Source of the DNA: Anaerolineales bacterium
GTDB taxonomy: Bacteria; Chloroflexota; Anaerolineae; Anaerolineales; UBA4823
Assembly (NCBI GenBank): GCA_016932955.1
Contig: JAFGBV010000298.1
Coordinates: forward strand, 1-64,000
Reading direction: 5' to 3'
DNA: 64,000 bases
The position numbers and the translations under genes were made by a program. Shown in pieces: positions 25,378 to 34,001 of the stretch; position 1 is the stretch's first letter, and every line of letters begins with the position of its first letter. The notes beneath the pieces were generated by a model. The model was given only the letters and a program-made list of their open reading frames with translations, searched no databases and was not told the DNA's origin.

Positions 25378-26524
25378 ATGGTAGCGGTAGGATGCGGTAC
25401 GTATCCGTTGCGACCTGCTCAACATAGTTGAGCTCGCATTCGATGGTTTCTGTATGCGCCGCCAGCATTCCAGCGGAAAATTCCAGGCCGGGATGCTGGA
25501 GCAGGATTTCATTCGTCCGGTAATCCTCCAATACCTTGCCAGATTTCAGGTCCAGCCGCCCGTTGGGAAGCTGCAAGAAGTACACATCGCGGTGCAGCAA
25601 GCGCCCATTGCCAACCGATAGGATCGTCATCGGATTGAAGCCGCGGAAATCCACCTCTTCTGGGATCTGGATGCGCATCACATCCTGGCTGAACTCGCTC
25701 TCGATGGTATCCAGGATGGCGGTGATGGCGGCGTGCTCTTCGTTCACCTTCTTGCTCAGTTGCAGGTCGTCCAGGTCTGGCTTCCCCATGAAGCGGCTGA
25801 TCAACGCTTGGGTGGGGGCCTGCCCTGCTTCGATGGCCGCGTGCCAGTCCCCGCCGCTCTGGCTGAGCAGCCGGCAAACGGCTGCCCCGGTCGCATACTG
25901 GCGCGAGTAACCGGCGGCAAATGGCACAGCGGGGAGGGGAATATCGTGCAATGCGTGCGCAACGGCTTGCTGGATGAAGAAGGCAGAGGCTTCACGGCGC
26001 TCGGAGCTTTGCTCCAGCGTCATTGCACCGGGCAGGTTCTCCAGGATCGCATAGCGCCGTGATGCCAGCGCCGCCAGGTGAGTGGCTTTCTGTTCTGCGG
26101 AGAGCCGCTCGTTATTGTGCACTTCTGCTTCTGCCCGGCACAGGGCGCGGTAGAGGGGGTCCAGCTCAGGGTAATCTGCCAGCACACGGTAGAAATTGAA
26201 GCCTTCTTCGATGGGTATTGGCTGGAAACCACCCTGATCCTGGTAGACGTGAAAGCATTCATGATAAACCAGCGGCCCGACGGACTCCGGTTCGGAGCAT
26301 ACCCAGAGCGGGATCGTGGCGGTCAGGTGGTTGTTGATCTCCACTGCCGTGGCAGCCAGCAACTGCTGCGGTCGCTCGGTGGGAGGGTTGGGGTGGTTCA
26401 GGTACGCCACTTGCTCTGCGTCGAAGATTGCCAGCGGGATGCCGCGCGGCGAGTAGCCGGGCCAGGTGGGGATCTCTCTCTCGATGGCTTGCGCTGCGAT
26501 CTCAATCGCCTGTTGTACATTCAT
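25370..26524 (-). CDS. Unrecognised protein with HEXXH motif (possible metallopeptidase)
   Basis: The 384-residue protein has no signal peptide. YHECFHVYQDQ at residues 87-97 gives HECFH, a zinc-binding HEXXH pattern, followed by IEEGFNFY and an Glu-rich helix that could hold a third ligand. This suggests a metallopeptidase, but I cannot place it in a family. The second half has a beta-rich stretch (residues 300-350). CAGGAGG precedes the ATG. It leads a minus-strand run with the truncated Nudix, J-domain and relic genes. Confidence 0.6.
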   Translation of the reverse strand: MNVQQAIEIAAQAIEREIPTWPGYSPRGIPLAIFDAEQVAYLNHPNPPTERPQQLLAATAVEINNHLTATIPLWVCSEPESVGPLVYHECFHVYQDQGGFQPIPIEEGFNFYRVLADYPELDPLYRALCRAEAEVHNNERLSAEQKATHLAALASRRYAILENLPGAMTLEQSSERREASAFFIQQAVAHALHDIPLPAVPFAAGYSRQYATGAAVCRLLSQSGGDWHAAIEAGQAPTQALISRFMGKPDLDDLQLSKKVNEEHAAITAILDTIESEFSQDVMRIQIPEEVDFRGFNPMTILSVGNGRLLHRDVYFLQLPNGRLDLKSGKVLEDYRTNEILLQHPGLEFSAGMLAAHTETIECELNYVEQVATDTYRILPLPYG

Positions 26525-26731
26525 ATTCTGCCTCCTGACCCGTCACTCTGGAAATTGCTGCCTTTGCCAATAGAAAGTATATCCTACAATTCGCCGGTAT
26601 TGATATCTGAGATGGCATGGTAAGCCATCATCAATTGTGTCAACGTTTTTGTCCGCTGATAGAATGGCTTACAGAAATTGGACACTCTGTGATATATTTT
26701 GAGGCGTTTGATGGTGAAAGAGGAGCTCTGG

Positions 26732-28186
26732 ATGAGGAAACAACTTGTATTTTTTGTTTTGCTTTCTTTTATGGCCATTTCCTGCGCTGTGGGGGGCGTG
26801 GCTGCAACACAGGCTTCAGCGCCATTAGCGACCAGTCCCATCCCGGCAATCACCCCGATCGCGCAGCCTGCCACAGGCGAGCAGCCTGAAAGCACAGCCG
26901 GAAACGCATATTATGTATCTCCAGCAGGGGATGATGACACCCCCGGCAGCCTGGAGCAGCCCTGGGCGACCATCCAGCATGCCGTAGACTCGGTGGCGCC
27001 TGGGGATACGATTTTACTACTGGATGGCGTCTACCCCGGTGCACACATCTCCACTTCGGGGGTGGAGGGTGCCTGGATCACCCTCAAAGCCGCGCCCGGC
27101 GCTCAGGCGACCCTCAACACCCCGGGGCCGGAGAACTGGCATCAGAGCATCCTCGAATTGGAGAATGGCGATCAGGCTGTTGCCTATTGGCTCATCGAAG
27201 GCCTGGAGATTGCTGGCGGGCCGCGCTGGGGGATCGATGTCCGCGGCACGGACACGGTCAAGAACCACCACATCATCATCCGTGGCAACACCGTGCATGA
27301 TAATGGCTGGGATAACGATGACACCGGCATATTCGCCGCCTTCACCGATGATGTACTCATCGAAGGCAATACCAGCTACCACAACGGCGAGCATGGCATT
27401 TATGTCAATAACAGCAGCGACCGCTTCACTGTGCGCAACAATGTGATCTACGACAACCTCTTCTGCGGCGTGCATCTCAACGGCGATGCCGAAATGGGCG
27501 GCGATGGCATCATGTCCGAGGGTCTGGTGGACGGCAACATCATTTTCAATAATGGCTCCGGCGGGGGGGCAGCGATCAATATGGATGGCGTGGTGAACAG
27601 CGTGGTGCAGAACAACCTGCTCTATGCCAACCATGCCTCGGGGATTGCCATCTTCCAGGAAAACGGCGCTGTGTGCTCGCGCGATAACCGGTTCTTGCAC
27701 AATACGCTGGTGATGGCAGAGGACGCGCGCTGGGCGGTGATCATCACCTATCCACAATGCACCGGCAACCAGTTGTTCAGCAACATCTTCTATTCTTACC
27801 ATGCCTACCGCGGTAGCATCAACCTGGCGGGAGGAATACCGGAAGACTTTACGAGCGATTACAATATCCTCATCGATCGCTTCACCACCGATGATGGCGA
27901 GAGCATCTTAGACCTGGCTGGTTGGCAGGCGCTGGGGTATGATGCGCATTCTTTCATCGCCGAGGCTGAGAATTTGTTCGTTGACCCCGGCAAATATGAT
28001 TTCCACTTGCGCCAGGGCAGCCCCGCCATCGACGCGGGCTCTCCCCAGGGAGTGATGGTTGACCTGGAGGGCAACACCCGCCCGGCAGGGGAGGGCTTTG
28101 ATTGCGGTGCGTATGAATATGGCGGGAGTCCCCCCACGCCTCCGCTGCTGTTTTATTCCCCCCTGGTGGTGAAGAATTTCGATTGA
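26732..28186 (+). CDS. Right-handed beta-helix lipoprotein
   Basis: The 484-residue precursor has a signal helix ending in AISC, a lipobox, and a Thr/Pro-rich linker. A DUF1565-like entry follows: YYVSPAGDDDTPGSLEQPW, with ATIQHAVDSVAPGDTILLLDGVY. Repeats such as IIRGNTVHDNG, VLIEGNTSYHNG, TVRNNVIYDN and VVQNNLLYANH mark coils of a parallel beta-helix, as in pectate lyases. The end, SPAIDAGSPQGV...GAYEYG, resembles a choice-of-anchor Q segment. It probably binds or cuts a surface polysaccharide. The ATG at 26732 follows GAGGAG; the sensor kinase starts 7 nt after its stop. Confidence 0.82.
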   Translation: MRKQLVFFVLLSFMAISCAVGGVAATQASAPLATSPIPAITPIAQPATGEQPESTAGNAYYVSPAGDDDTPGSLEQPWATIQHAVDSVAPGDTILLLDGVYPGAHISTSGVEGAWITLKAAPGAQATLNTPGPENWHQSILELENGDQAVAYWLIEGLEIAGGPRWGIDVRGTDTVKNHHIIIRGNTVHDNGWDNDDTGIFAAFTDDVLIEGNTSYHNGEHGIYVNNSSDRFTVRNNVIYDNLFCGVHLNGDAEMGGDGIMSEGLVDGNIIFNNGSGGGAAINMDGVVNSVVQNNLLYANHASGIAIFQENGAVCSRDNRFLHNTLVMAEDARWAVIITYPQCTGNQLFSNIFYSYHAYRGSINLAGGIPEDFTSDYNILIDRFTTDDGESILDLAGWQALGYDAHSFIAEAENLFVDPGKYDFHLRQGSPAIDAGSPQGVMVDLEGNTRPAGEGFDCGAYEYGGSPPTPPLLFYSPLVVKNFD

Positions 28187-28193
28187 GGCTCGC

Positions 28194-30290
28194 GTGCAGA
28201 TCGTCTCTCGACCACTGATTCCGATCGTCATCATTCTGCTGGCAGCAACAGTGCTGCTGCTGCTTGCGGCATGGATTGCTTTCCGGCGGCGCAACGCCCC
28301 GGGCGCTACTGCGCTGACTCTGCTCCTGGCAGCCACTGCCCATTGGGCGCTCTTCGAAGCGCTGGAGAAGATGTTGGTATCTGTCCCTGCTCGTGTGCTG
28401 TGCTCGCAGATCGAATATTTCGGCATTGCCAGCGTGCCGCCTTTGCTCCTGATCTTTATTTTGCAATACACCCAGCAGACCAGGTGGCTGACACGGCGCA
28501 ATTTCATCTTATTGTGGATTCTGCCCATCCTGCACGTTGGGATGGCATTCACCAATGATTGGCATCACTGGCTCTGGCGCGATATTTACCTTTCCCAGTC
28601 TACCTTGCCCGGATTGCTGGTCTACGAGCATGGATGGTGGATATGGGTCTTCGTTGCCTACAGTTACCTGGTCATCTTCCTGGCAACTTCTATCCTGCTA
28701 TGGTCGATTGCCCGTTTTCCGCAGTTGTACCGCCAGCAGGCGTTTGGACTTCTCTTGGCAATCGCACTTCCCTGGTTGGGCAATATCATCTATCTATTCG
28801 ACTTGATTCCTCTACCTGGTTTGGATTTTACCCCAGTGGCTTTTTCCCTCACCGGTCTGGTGTTCACCGTGACGATGTTTGGCTTTCGCCTGTTGGATGT
28901 GGTGCCAGTGGCGCGCAGCACCGTCATCGATTACATGACGGATGGGGTGCTGGTGATGGACAGGCGCAATCGTGTGGTGGATATCAACCCGGCGGCGGTC
29001 GGGATGCTTGGCTTGGCAGAAGAGCAGGTGCTCGATCAGCGTGCCGGTAAGATACTGGCTTCATATCCGAGTTTGCTGCAATGTTGCCTGAGTGATTCCG
29101 AGACACAAGCCGATATTCACATCAGGGTGGGTGGTGGGCGTGACCTGGATGTGCGCATCACCTTGCTGCGCGGGCGCCTGGGAAACTCGATCGGAAGGGT
29201 GATCGTTTTGCGCGATGTCACCGAGCGCAACAAAGCGGAACAACAAAATCGCCTGCAAAGCACAGCCCTCGACGCAGCCGCAAATGGGATTGTGATCACT
29301 GACCGCCAGGGGATCATTGAATGGGTCAACCCGGCTTTCAGCCACATCACCGCTTATACGGCGGAAGAGGCGATTGGGCGCAGGACCGACCTCCTCAAAT
29401 CCGGCGTGCATGATGCCGCGTTCTACAAGACTCTCTGGGATACCATCACCAGCGGGAATGTTTGGCAGGGCCAAATGGTCAACCGGCGAAAAGATGGCAG
29501 TCTGTATACCGAGGAGCAAACCATTGCCCCAGTGCGTAACCCTGACGGGGAGATCACCCATTTTATTGCGGTGAAGCAAGATATCAGCGAGCGCAAAGCT
29601 TTGGAGCAGCTCCGCGATGACCTGACCTATACCATGGTGCATGATCTGCGCAATCCTTTGGCTTCGATTGGCTTTGCGTTGGAAATGATCAAAATGCAGG
29701 ATGTTGACCTGAACCTGGCCAAGGAGCAAACGGATGCGCTGGATATTGCTCTCAAGAACACCACCCGCATGGGTCGTCTGGTGAGCTCGATTCTGGATAT
29801 CAGCCGCCTGGAAGAGGGCAAGATGCCCCTGGAATATGAGGCGGTGCATTTGGCAAGCCTGGTGGAAGAAGCCATCCAGCTCCAGGCGCCGCTGGCAGCC
29901 CGCAAAAGCATTCGCCTGCAGAGCGATGTGCCGGAAGATCTGCCCCTGGCGAAAGTGGATGCCGACCTGGTTGGGCGGGTGTTGCAAAACCTGATCGACA
30001 ATGCACTCAAATTCACCCCCCAGGGTGGCAGTATAAACGTTCGTGCCCAAATAGAGGATGAAGATGGCTGTTTGGTCGTATCGATCAGCGATAGTGGCCC
30101 CGGGTTGTCACAGGAATTAAAAGGCAGGCTGTTCCAGAAATTTGCTGCTGGCCCAAGCGATGAGCGGGGAACGGGGCTGGGGCTGGCTTTTTGCCGCTTG
30201 GCGGTAGAAGCGCATGGCGGGCGAATCTGGGTGGAAGACCAGGCAGAGCCTGGCGCCACATTTTCCTTCACCGTGCCGGTCGCAGATTAG
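28194..30290 (+). CDS. Sensor histidine kinase: 7TM N-terminus, two PAS domains, HisKA and HATPase
   Basis: The 698-residue protein begins with about seven membrane helices (residues 1-230) of the histidine-kinase 7TM type. One PAS-like region (about 240-340) and a second PAS/PAC (about 355-470) follow. The HisKA domain has His483 in MVHDLRNPLAS and the ATPase domain has DNALKFTP, DSGPGL and GTGLGLAFCRLAVEAHGG. It should autophosphorylate and pass phosphate to a response regulator not encoded nearby. The start is GTG at 28194. Its signal could involve the surface protein encoded just upstream. A hairpin with a T-run lies after the gene. Confidence 0.92.
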   Translation: MQIVSRPLIPIVIILLAATVLLLLAAWIAFRRRNAPGATALTLLLAATAHWALFEALEKMLVSVPARVLCSQIEYFGIASVPPLLLIFILQYTQQTRWLTRRNFILLWILPILHVGMAFTNDWHHWLWRDIYLSQSTLPGLLVYEHGWWIWVFVAYSYLVIFLATSILLWSIARFPQLYRQQAFGLLLAIALPWLGNIIYLFDLIPLPGLDFTPVAFSLTGLVFTVTMFGFRLLDVVPVARSTVIDYMTDGVLVMDRRNRVVDINPAAVGMLGLAEEQVLDQRAGKILASYPSLLQCCLSDSETQADIHIRVGGGRDLDVRITLLRGRLGNSIGRVIVLRDVTERNKAEQQNRLQSTALDAAANGIVITDRQGIIEWVNPAFSHITAYTAEEAIGRRTDLLKSGVHDAAFYKTLWDTITSGNVWQGQMVNRRKDGSLYTEEQTIAPVRNPDGEITHFIAVKQDISERKALEQLRDDLTYTMVHDLRNPLASIGFALEMIKMQDVDLNLAKEQTDALDIALKNTTRMGRLVSSILDISRLEEGKMPLEYEAVHLASLVEEAIQLQAPLAARKSIRLQSDVPEDLPLAKVDADLVGRVLQNLIDNALKFTPQGGSINVRAQIEDEDGCLVVSISDSGPGLSQELKGRLFQKFAAGPSDERGTGLGLAFCRLAVEAHGGRIWVEDQAEPGATFSFTVPVAD

Positions 30291-30357
30291 CCCTCTTTTC
30301 TTAAAGTCGGGGTTTGGGGTGTTGGGGGCTGTCCCAAAACACCAGATTCAGAGTAGG

Positions 30358-30417
30358 GGCGAAGCAGTCCATATAACACCACCTGTGGTATCCAGAACAA
30401 GCTTCGCCCTTCTTTTT
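30358..30417 (+). terminator. Hairpin with T-run after the 7TM kinase gene
   Basis: GGGCGAAGC at 30358-30366 pairs with GCTTCGCCC at 30401-30409; an inner CCACCTGTGG can form a second short stem in the loop. TTCTTTTT follows directly (30410-30417). This fits a factor-independent terminator on the plus strand, about 70 nt after the stop. Confidence 0.55.
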
Positions 30418-30472
30418 GGACTTTCAGTACAATAAGGGCATAGCGGTATTGGGGCGGGGGAGAAGATTTATA

Positions 30473-30495
30473 ATTATGTCATGAATTGACATAAT
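30473..30495. promoter_or_regulatory. 9-bp inverted repeat, likely operator of the WYL regulator
   Basis: ATTATGTCA at 30473-30481 and TGACATAAT at 30487-30495 form a perfect inverted repeat with a 5-nt spacer. It lies 46 nt before the regulator's ATG and overlaps a TATAAT at 30469-30474 and a TTGACA at 30486-30491. Autoregulation by the WYL protein is the simplest reading. Confidence 0.55.
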
Positions 30496-30540
30496 ATCGG
30501 TTTAGAATGATGACGAAATATGGCGTCAGGAGCCAATACG

Positions 30541-31515
30541 ATGACCACGACTGCTACCCGACTGATCACCCTGATTATGCTGCTACAAAACCGCCCTCAC
30601 CAGAAAGCCACCGCGCTGGCTGATGCGCTGGGTGTCTCGGTGCGCACGCTCCATCGCTATATGAATATGCTGGAGGAGATGGGCCTGCCAATCTACACCG
30701 AGCGCGGACCGTATGGGGGCTTCTCGCTGGTGCGAGGCTATAAGATGCCGCCGCTGATCTTTTCACCGGAGGAAGCCGTGGCTGTGTACCTCGGCGCCAG
30801 CCTGGTAGAGGAGATGTGGGGGCGGCTGTACCAGGATGCCGCGCGTGGCGTGCTCGCCAAGCTGGAGAACTTGCTCCCTGAGGAGCAGCGCCAGGAGGTT
30901 GCCTGGGCGCGCCGCTCGATGGCCGCCACCGGCCTGCACCGCGCCGACCAGGAGCGCCTGGCGCCAACACTGGAAAAACTGCGCAGGGCGGCGCGCGAGC
31001 GGCGGCAGGTGCGTATGCTCTACCAGTCTGGCAGCACGCCCCACCCGCGCTCGCGCGAGTTGGATGTCTATGCCCTGGTGCACCGCTGGGGCTGGTGGTA
31101 TGTGATTGGCTACTGTCACCTGCGCCAGGCTGTGCGCTCGTTTCGGGTGGATCGTATTCTGGAACTGGTGCTGCTGGAGCAGACTTTTGCAGTGCTGGAG
31201 GATTTCAACCTGCGCCAATACCTCGCCAGCGAGCAGAGCAGCCAGCCCCAAATCCACTTTCGGCTGCGCTTCGCTCCATCGATGGCGCATCTTGCCCTCT
31301 ATAATCGCTCGTACTGGGAGACCGTTGAGGAGCAGCCTGATGACTCGGTGGTTGTGGGCTCAAATGCACCAGAGTTGGTCTGGGCTGCCAGTACTGCCCT
31401 GGCTTATGGCCCGGACGTGGAAGTATTGGAACCGCCCGAGCTGCGCCAGATGGTTGCAGAGTGGGCGATAGCGATTGCCCGTCGGTATGACCCGCAGGTA
31501 AGGATCGGGACGTAA
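30541..31515 (+). CDS. WYL-domain transcriptional regulator with N-terminal HTH
   Basis: The 324-residue protein has a DeoR/HTH_11-like domain (about residues 4-60: TALADALGVSVRTLHRYMNMLE). A linker and a WYL domain follow, at about 140-225, ending RSFRVDRILELVLLEQTF; the WYL core reads WGWWYVIGYCH. A WCX-like C-terminal region is present. WYL proteins sense nucleic-acid or small ligands and often control stress or defence genes. The ATG at 30541 follows CAGGAG; an ATG at 30520 is possible. Its stop overlaps the next start (TAATG), making it the first gene of the cluster. Confidence 0.87.
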   Translation: MTTTATRLITLIMLLQNRPHQKATALADALGVSVRTLHRYMNMLEEMGLPIYTERGPYGGFSLVRGYKMPPLIFSPEEAVAVYLGASLVEEMWGRLYQDAARGVLAKLENLLPEEQRQEVAWARRSMAATGLHRADQERLAPTLEKLRRAARERRQVRMLYQSGSTPHPRSRELDVYALVHRWGWWYVIGYCHLRQAVRSFRVDRILELVLLEQTFAVLEDFNLRQYLASEQSSQPQIHFRLRFAPSMAHLALYNRSYWETVEEQPDDSVVVGSNAPELVWAASTALAYGPDVEVLEPPELRQMVAEWAIAIARRYDPQVRIGT

Positions 31516-31640
31516 TGAGCGATCTTGCACACGGTTTATACGGTCAATGGCCAATAAACGAGACCTGGGAGATTGGCGTGATCGTGGCTTTATTGGTCAG
31601 CCTGATCCATCTGATCATGCGCAATAGACATTTGTTTTAA
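31515..31640 (+). CDS. 41-residue single-helix membrane peptide
   Basis: The frame encodes 41 residues: a hydrophilic start with MSDLAHGLYGQWPINETWE, one membrane helix (IGVIVALLVSLIHLIM) and a basic tail RNRHLF. The ATG shares one base with the stop of the WYL gene, so coupled translation is likely. The GyrI-like gene begins 12 nt downstream. No family is recognised. The close packing argues for a real gene. Confidence 0.6.
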   Translation: MSDLAHGLYGQWPINETWEIGVIVALLVSLIHLIMRNRHLF

Positions 31641-31652
31641 AGGAGCAGAGCG

Positions 31653-32285
31653 ATGGAACATCTGGATTTGCGTAAAATGTGGAAGCATCTTTACCAACCC
31701 TCAGCCAAGAAAGTGGCATTGGTCGAGGTGCCGCGCTTTCAATTCGCCATGATCGATGGCGAGATCGAAACAGGCCAATCGCCGGGAAGCTCGCAGGGTT
31801 TTGGTGAGGCGATGCAAGCCTTGTACGGCATCGCCTACACGTTAAAATTCATCTGCAAGCTGCGCAAAGAGAACCCGATCGATTACCCGGTGATGGCGCT
31901 GGAGGGGCTGTGGTGGGTCAGCCAGGGCGAGTTCAATATCCGTGTTAAGGATAACTGGGCCTATACCGTGATGATCATGCAGCCAGACCTCATCACCCCC
32001 GAGCTGTTCCAGGAGGGCTTGCAGCAACTGCGCAAGAAGAAAGGCGATCAGCCGGCTTTCTCTCGCCTGCGCCTGGAGGCTTTTGAGGAGGGGCTATGCG
32101 TGCAGATCATGCACCTGGGACCCTACGATGCTGAGCCGGCTACGATTGAGAAGATGGATGCGTTTGCCCTGGAAAATGGCTATCGAATGTGCGGCAAGCA
32201 TCACGAGATTTATCTTGGTGATCCCCGCCGCGGCGACTCAGTAAAGTTGAAAACTATCTTGCGCCACCCGGTTGTACAGGGATAG
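31653..32285 (+). CDS. GyrI-like small-molecule-binding protein
   Basis: The 210-residue cytoplasmic protein resembles stand-alone GyrI-like proteins. VEVPRFQFAMIDGEI near residue 25 begins the domain and GYRMCGKHHEIYLGDPRR near 183 closes it, with the conserved Glu of the binding cleft in HEIY. Related domains bind hydrophobic or cationic ligands and often accompany regulators. GGAGCAG lies ahead of the ATG. It may sense or hydrolyse a ligand for the cluster; this is inference. Confidence 0.82.
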   Translation: MEHLDLRKMWKHLYQPSAKKVALVEVPRFQFAMIDGEIETGQSPGSSQGFGEAMQALYGIAYTLKFICKLRKENPIDYPVMALEGLWWVSQGEFNIRVKDNWAYTVMIMQPDLITPELFQEGLQQLRKKKGDQPAFSRLRLEAFEEGLCVQIMHLGPYDAEPATIEKMDAFALENGYRMCGKHHEIYLGDPRRGDSVKLKTILRHPVVQG

Positions 32286-32342
32286 CCGCTTGGACCAGAC
32301 TACTGAAGATCACTCGTTGATATCGAAAGCGAAGGAGGAAAT

Positions 32343-32969
32343 ATGTCTGTCTTAGATCGTTTAGCTTGCGCGCAAGGTCGGCGCGATGAAGTCCCCAATC
32401 AGACCCTCGCGCGCCAGCTGGTGGAAGCAAAGGATGCCCAAGCCATTGCTGTCCTTGCTGAGAACCTGTGGAATAAGAAATCGGAAATCAGCAGCGACTG
32501 CCTCAAGGTGTTGTATGAGGTGGGCTACCTCGATGCAGCGTTGATTGCCCCATACAGCGCTGACTTTATCCGCCTGCTGAAAAGCCGCAACAACCGCATG
32601 GTGTGGGGGGCGATGATCGCCCTATCGACAGTCGCTGAGCTGGCTGCAGATGCGATCTACCCGCAGCGCGCTGCCATCTTGAAAGCGATGGCGCACGGCT
32701 CGGTGATCACCATGGATGCTGGGGTGAAGACATTGGCTGGGATTGCTTCCACCAGCGCGGAGCGCCGCCAGGAGATATTCCCCTACCTGCTGCAGCACCT
32801 CGCAACCTGTCGCCCCAAGGATGTGCCGCAGCATGCCGAGTCAACCCTGCGGGCGGTGGATGCCGAGAACATGGCAGCATTCGTGGCTGTGCTGCAAAAG
32901 CGTTTGAGTGACCTGGCGGGCGCCCAGGTGAAACGGGTAGAGAAGGTGATCAAGAAAGCGAAAGGATGA
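32343..32969 (+). CDS. ARM/HEAT-fold protein of unknown function
   Basis: The 208-residue protein is all helical with a HEAT-like repeat pattern, for example SSDCLKVLYEVGYLDAALIAP, NRMVWGAMIALSTVAELA and TMDAGVKTLAGIAS. The C-terminus is lysine-rich. HEAT-like repeats usually mediate protein contacts. GAAGGAGG precedes the ATG. The toroid gene starts 3 nt after its stop, so the products are probably made together. Confidence 0.65.
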   Translation: MSVLDRLACAQGRRDEVPNQTLARQLVEAKDAQAIAVLAENLWNKKSEISSDCLKVLYEVGYLDAALIAPYSADFIRLLKSRNNRMVWGAMIALSTVAELAADAIYPQRAAILKAMAHGSVITMDAGVKTLAGIASTSAERRQEIFPYLLQHLATCRPKDVPQHAESTLRAVDAENMAAFVAVLQKRLSDLAGAQVKRVEKVIKKAKG

Positions 32970-32972
32970 ATC

Positions 32973-33992
32973 ATGAACTGGTGGAGCCAACTCAAGAGCG
33001 ATCCGTTACCCTGGCTTCTGCAGTCACCCTCGCCGGGGGTGCGCTACCTGGCGCTGCGCGATTTGCTCGACCTCCCGCCGGATGATGCCGGGCTGGCGGC
33101 GGCGCGGGACGCGGCGCATGCCGATGGCGAGATTGCCGCTATCCTGGCACAAATGCATCCGCATGGGTACTGGTCTGCGCCAGGGCCCGGTTATTCCCCC
33201 AAGTATTTTTCCACCGTCTGGTCGCTGGTCACTCTGGCGCAACTGGGCGCCGGGGCTGGCGGCGATGAAAGGATCGGGCGCGCCTGCGCCTACATCATCG
33301 ATGCTGCCTTGACCGAGGGCGGGCAGTTCAGCGCCAGCGGCGCGCCTTCGGGCACCGCGGACTGCTTGCAGGGTGAGCTGTGCTGGGCGCTGCTGGAGAT
33401 GGGCTATGACGACCCCCGCCTGGAAAAGGCGCTGGACTGGATGGCGCGCAGCGTGACCGGAGAGGGCATCGCCCCGCTCACCGACCGCCAGGCTGCAGTG
33501 CGTTATTATGCCGGAAAGTGCGGGCCGTTATTTGCCTGCGGCTCGAATGATAAAAAGTCCTGCGCTTGGGGCGCCGCCAAGGTGATGCTGGCTTTCAGCA
33601 TCTTGCCCCCTGTAAGGCGCACGCCGCTGATCCAGCGGGCAATCGATGCTGGTATCGATTTCTTGTTCAGCGTCGATCCAGCCAGCGCCCTCTATCCATC
33701 CGGATACAGCGCCAAGCCGAGCGGCAACTGGTGGAAGTTCGGTTTTCCGGTCTACTACGTCACCGACCTCCTGCAGATCGTCGAGGCCCTGGTGGGCTTG
33801 GGCTATGGACAGGATGCACGCCTGGCGAATGCGCTGAGGTTGGTCGTTGATAAACAGGATTCACAGGGACGCTGGCTCTTGGAATATGATTATTCCGGCA
33901 AAACCTGGGTTGACTTCGGCCCCAAGAAGCAGCCGAATCCCTGGGTCACCGTGCGCGCCCTGTGCGCACTCAAAATGGCAAGTGATCAATAG
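32973..33992 (+). CDS. Alpha/alpha-toroid protein 1 (terpenoid-cyclase/prenyltransferase-like)
   Basis: The 339-residue protein has repeated helix pairs and Gly/Trp-rich turns of an alpha/alpha toroid, as in squalene cyclases and prenyltransferases. It opens WLLQSPSPGVRYLALRDLLD and ends KQPNPWVTVRALCALK. The DxDD and QW motifs of true cyclases are not clear, so another activity is likely. Cysteines at CGPLFACGSNDKKSC could bind a metal. Similar proteins are sometimes labelled nitrogen-fixation NifH, but there is no P-loop here. It is homologous to the next gene. Confidence 0.68.
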   Translation: MNWWSQLKSDPLPWLLQSPSPGVRYLALRDLLDLPPDDAGLAAARDAAHADGEIAAILAQMHPHGYWSAPGPGYSPKYFSTVWSLVTLAQLGAGAGGDERIGRACAYIIDAALTEGGQFSASGAPSGTADCLQGELCWALLEMGYDDPRLEKALDWMARSVTGEGIAPLTDRQAAVRYYAGKCGPLFACGSNDKKSCAWGAAKVMLAFSILPPVRRTPLIQRAIDAGIDFLFSVDPASALYPSGYSAKPSGNWWKFGFPVYYVTDLLQIVEALVGLGYGQDARLANALRLVVDKQDSQGRWLLEYDYSGKTWVDFGPKKQPNPWVTVRALCALKMASDQ

Positions 33993-34001
33993 GGAGAAGA
34001 A

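Noticed and set aside
29061..30050. A 329-codon minus-strand frame inside the 7TM kinase gene
   Set aside because: It lies opposite the PAS, HisKA and ATPase regions of the kinase, has no ribosome-binding site and shows no known fold.
30302..30345. GGCTGTCCCAAAAC as an insertion-sequence end
   Set aside because: It resembles common IS ends and a similar GGCTGTCCAAAAA lies at 35489, but both are on the same strand and no transposase gene lies between them, so an IS cannot be supported.
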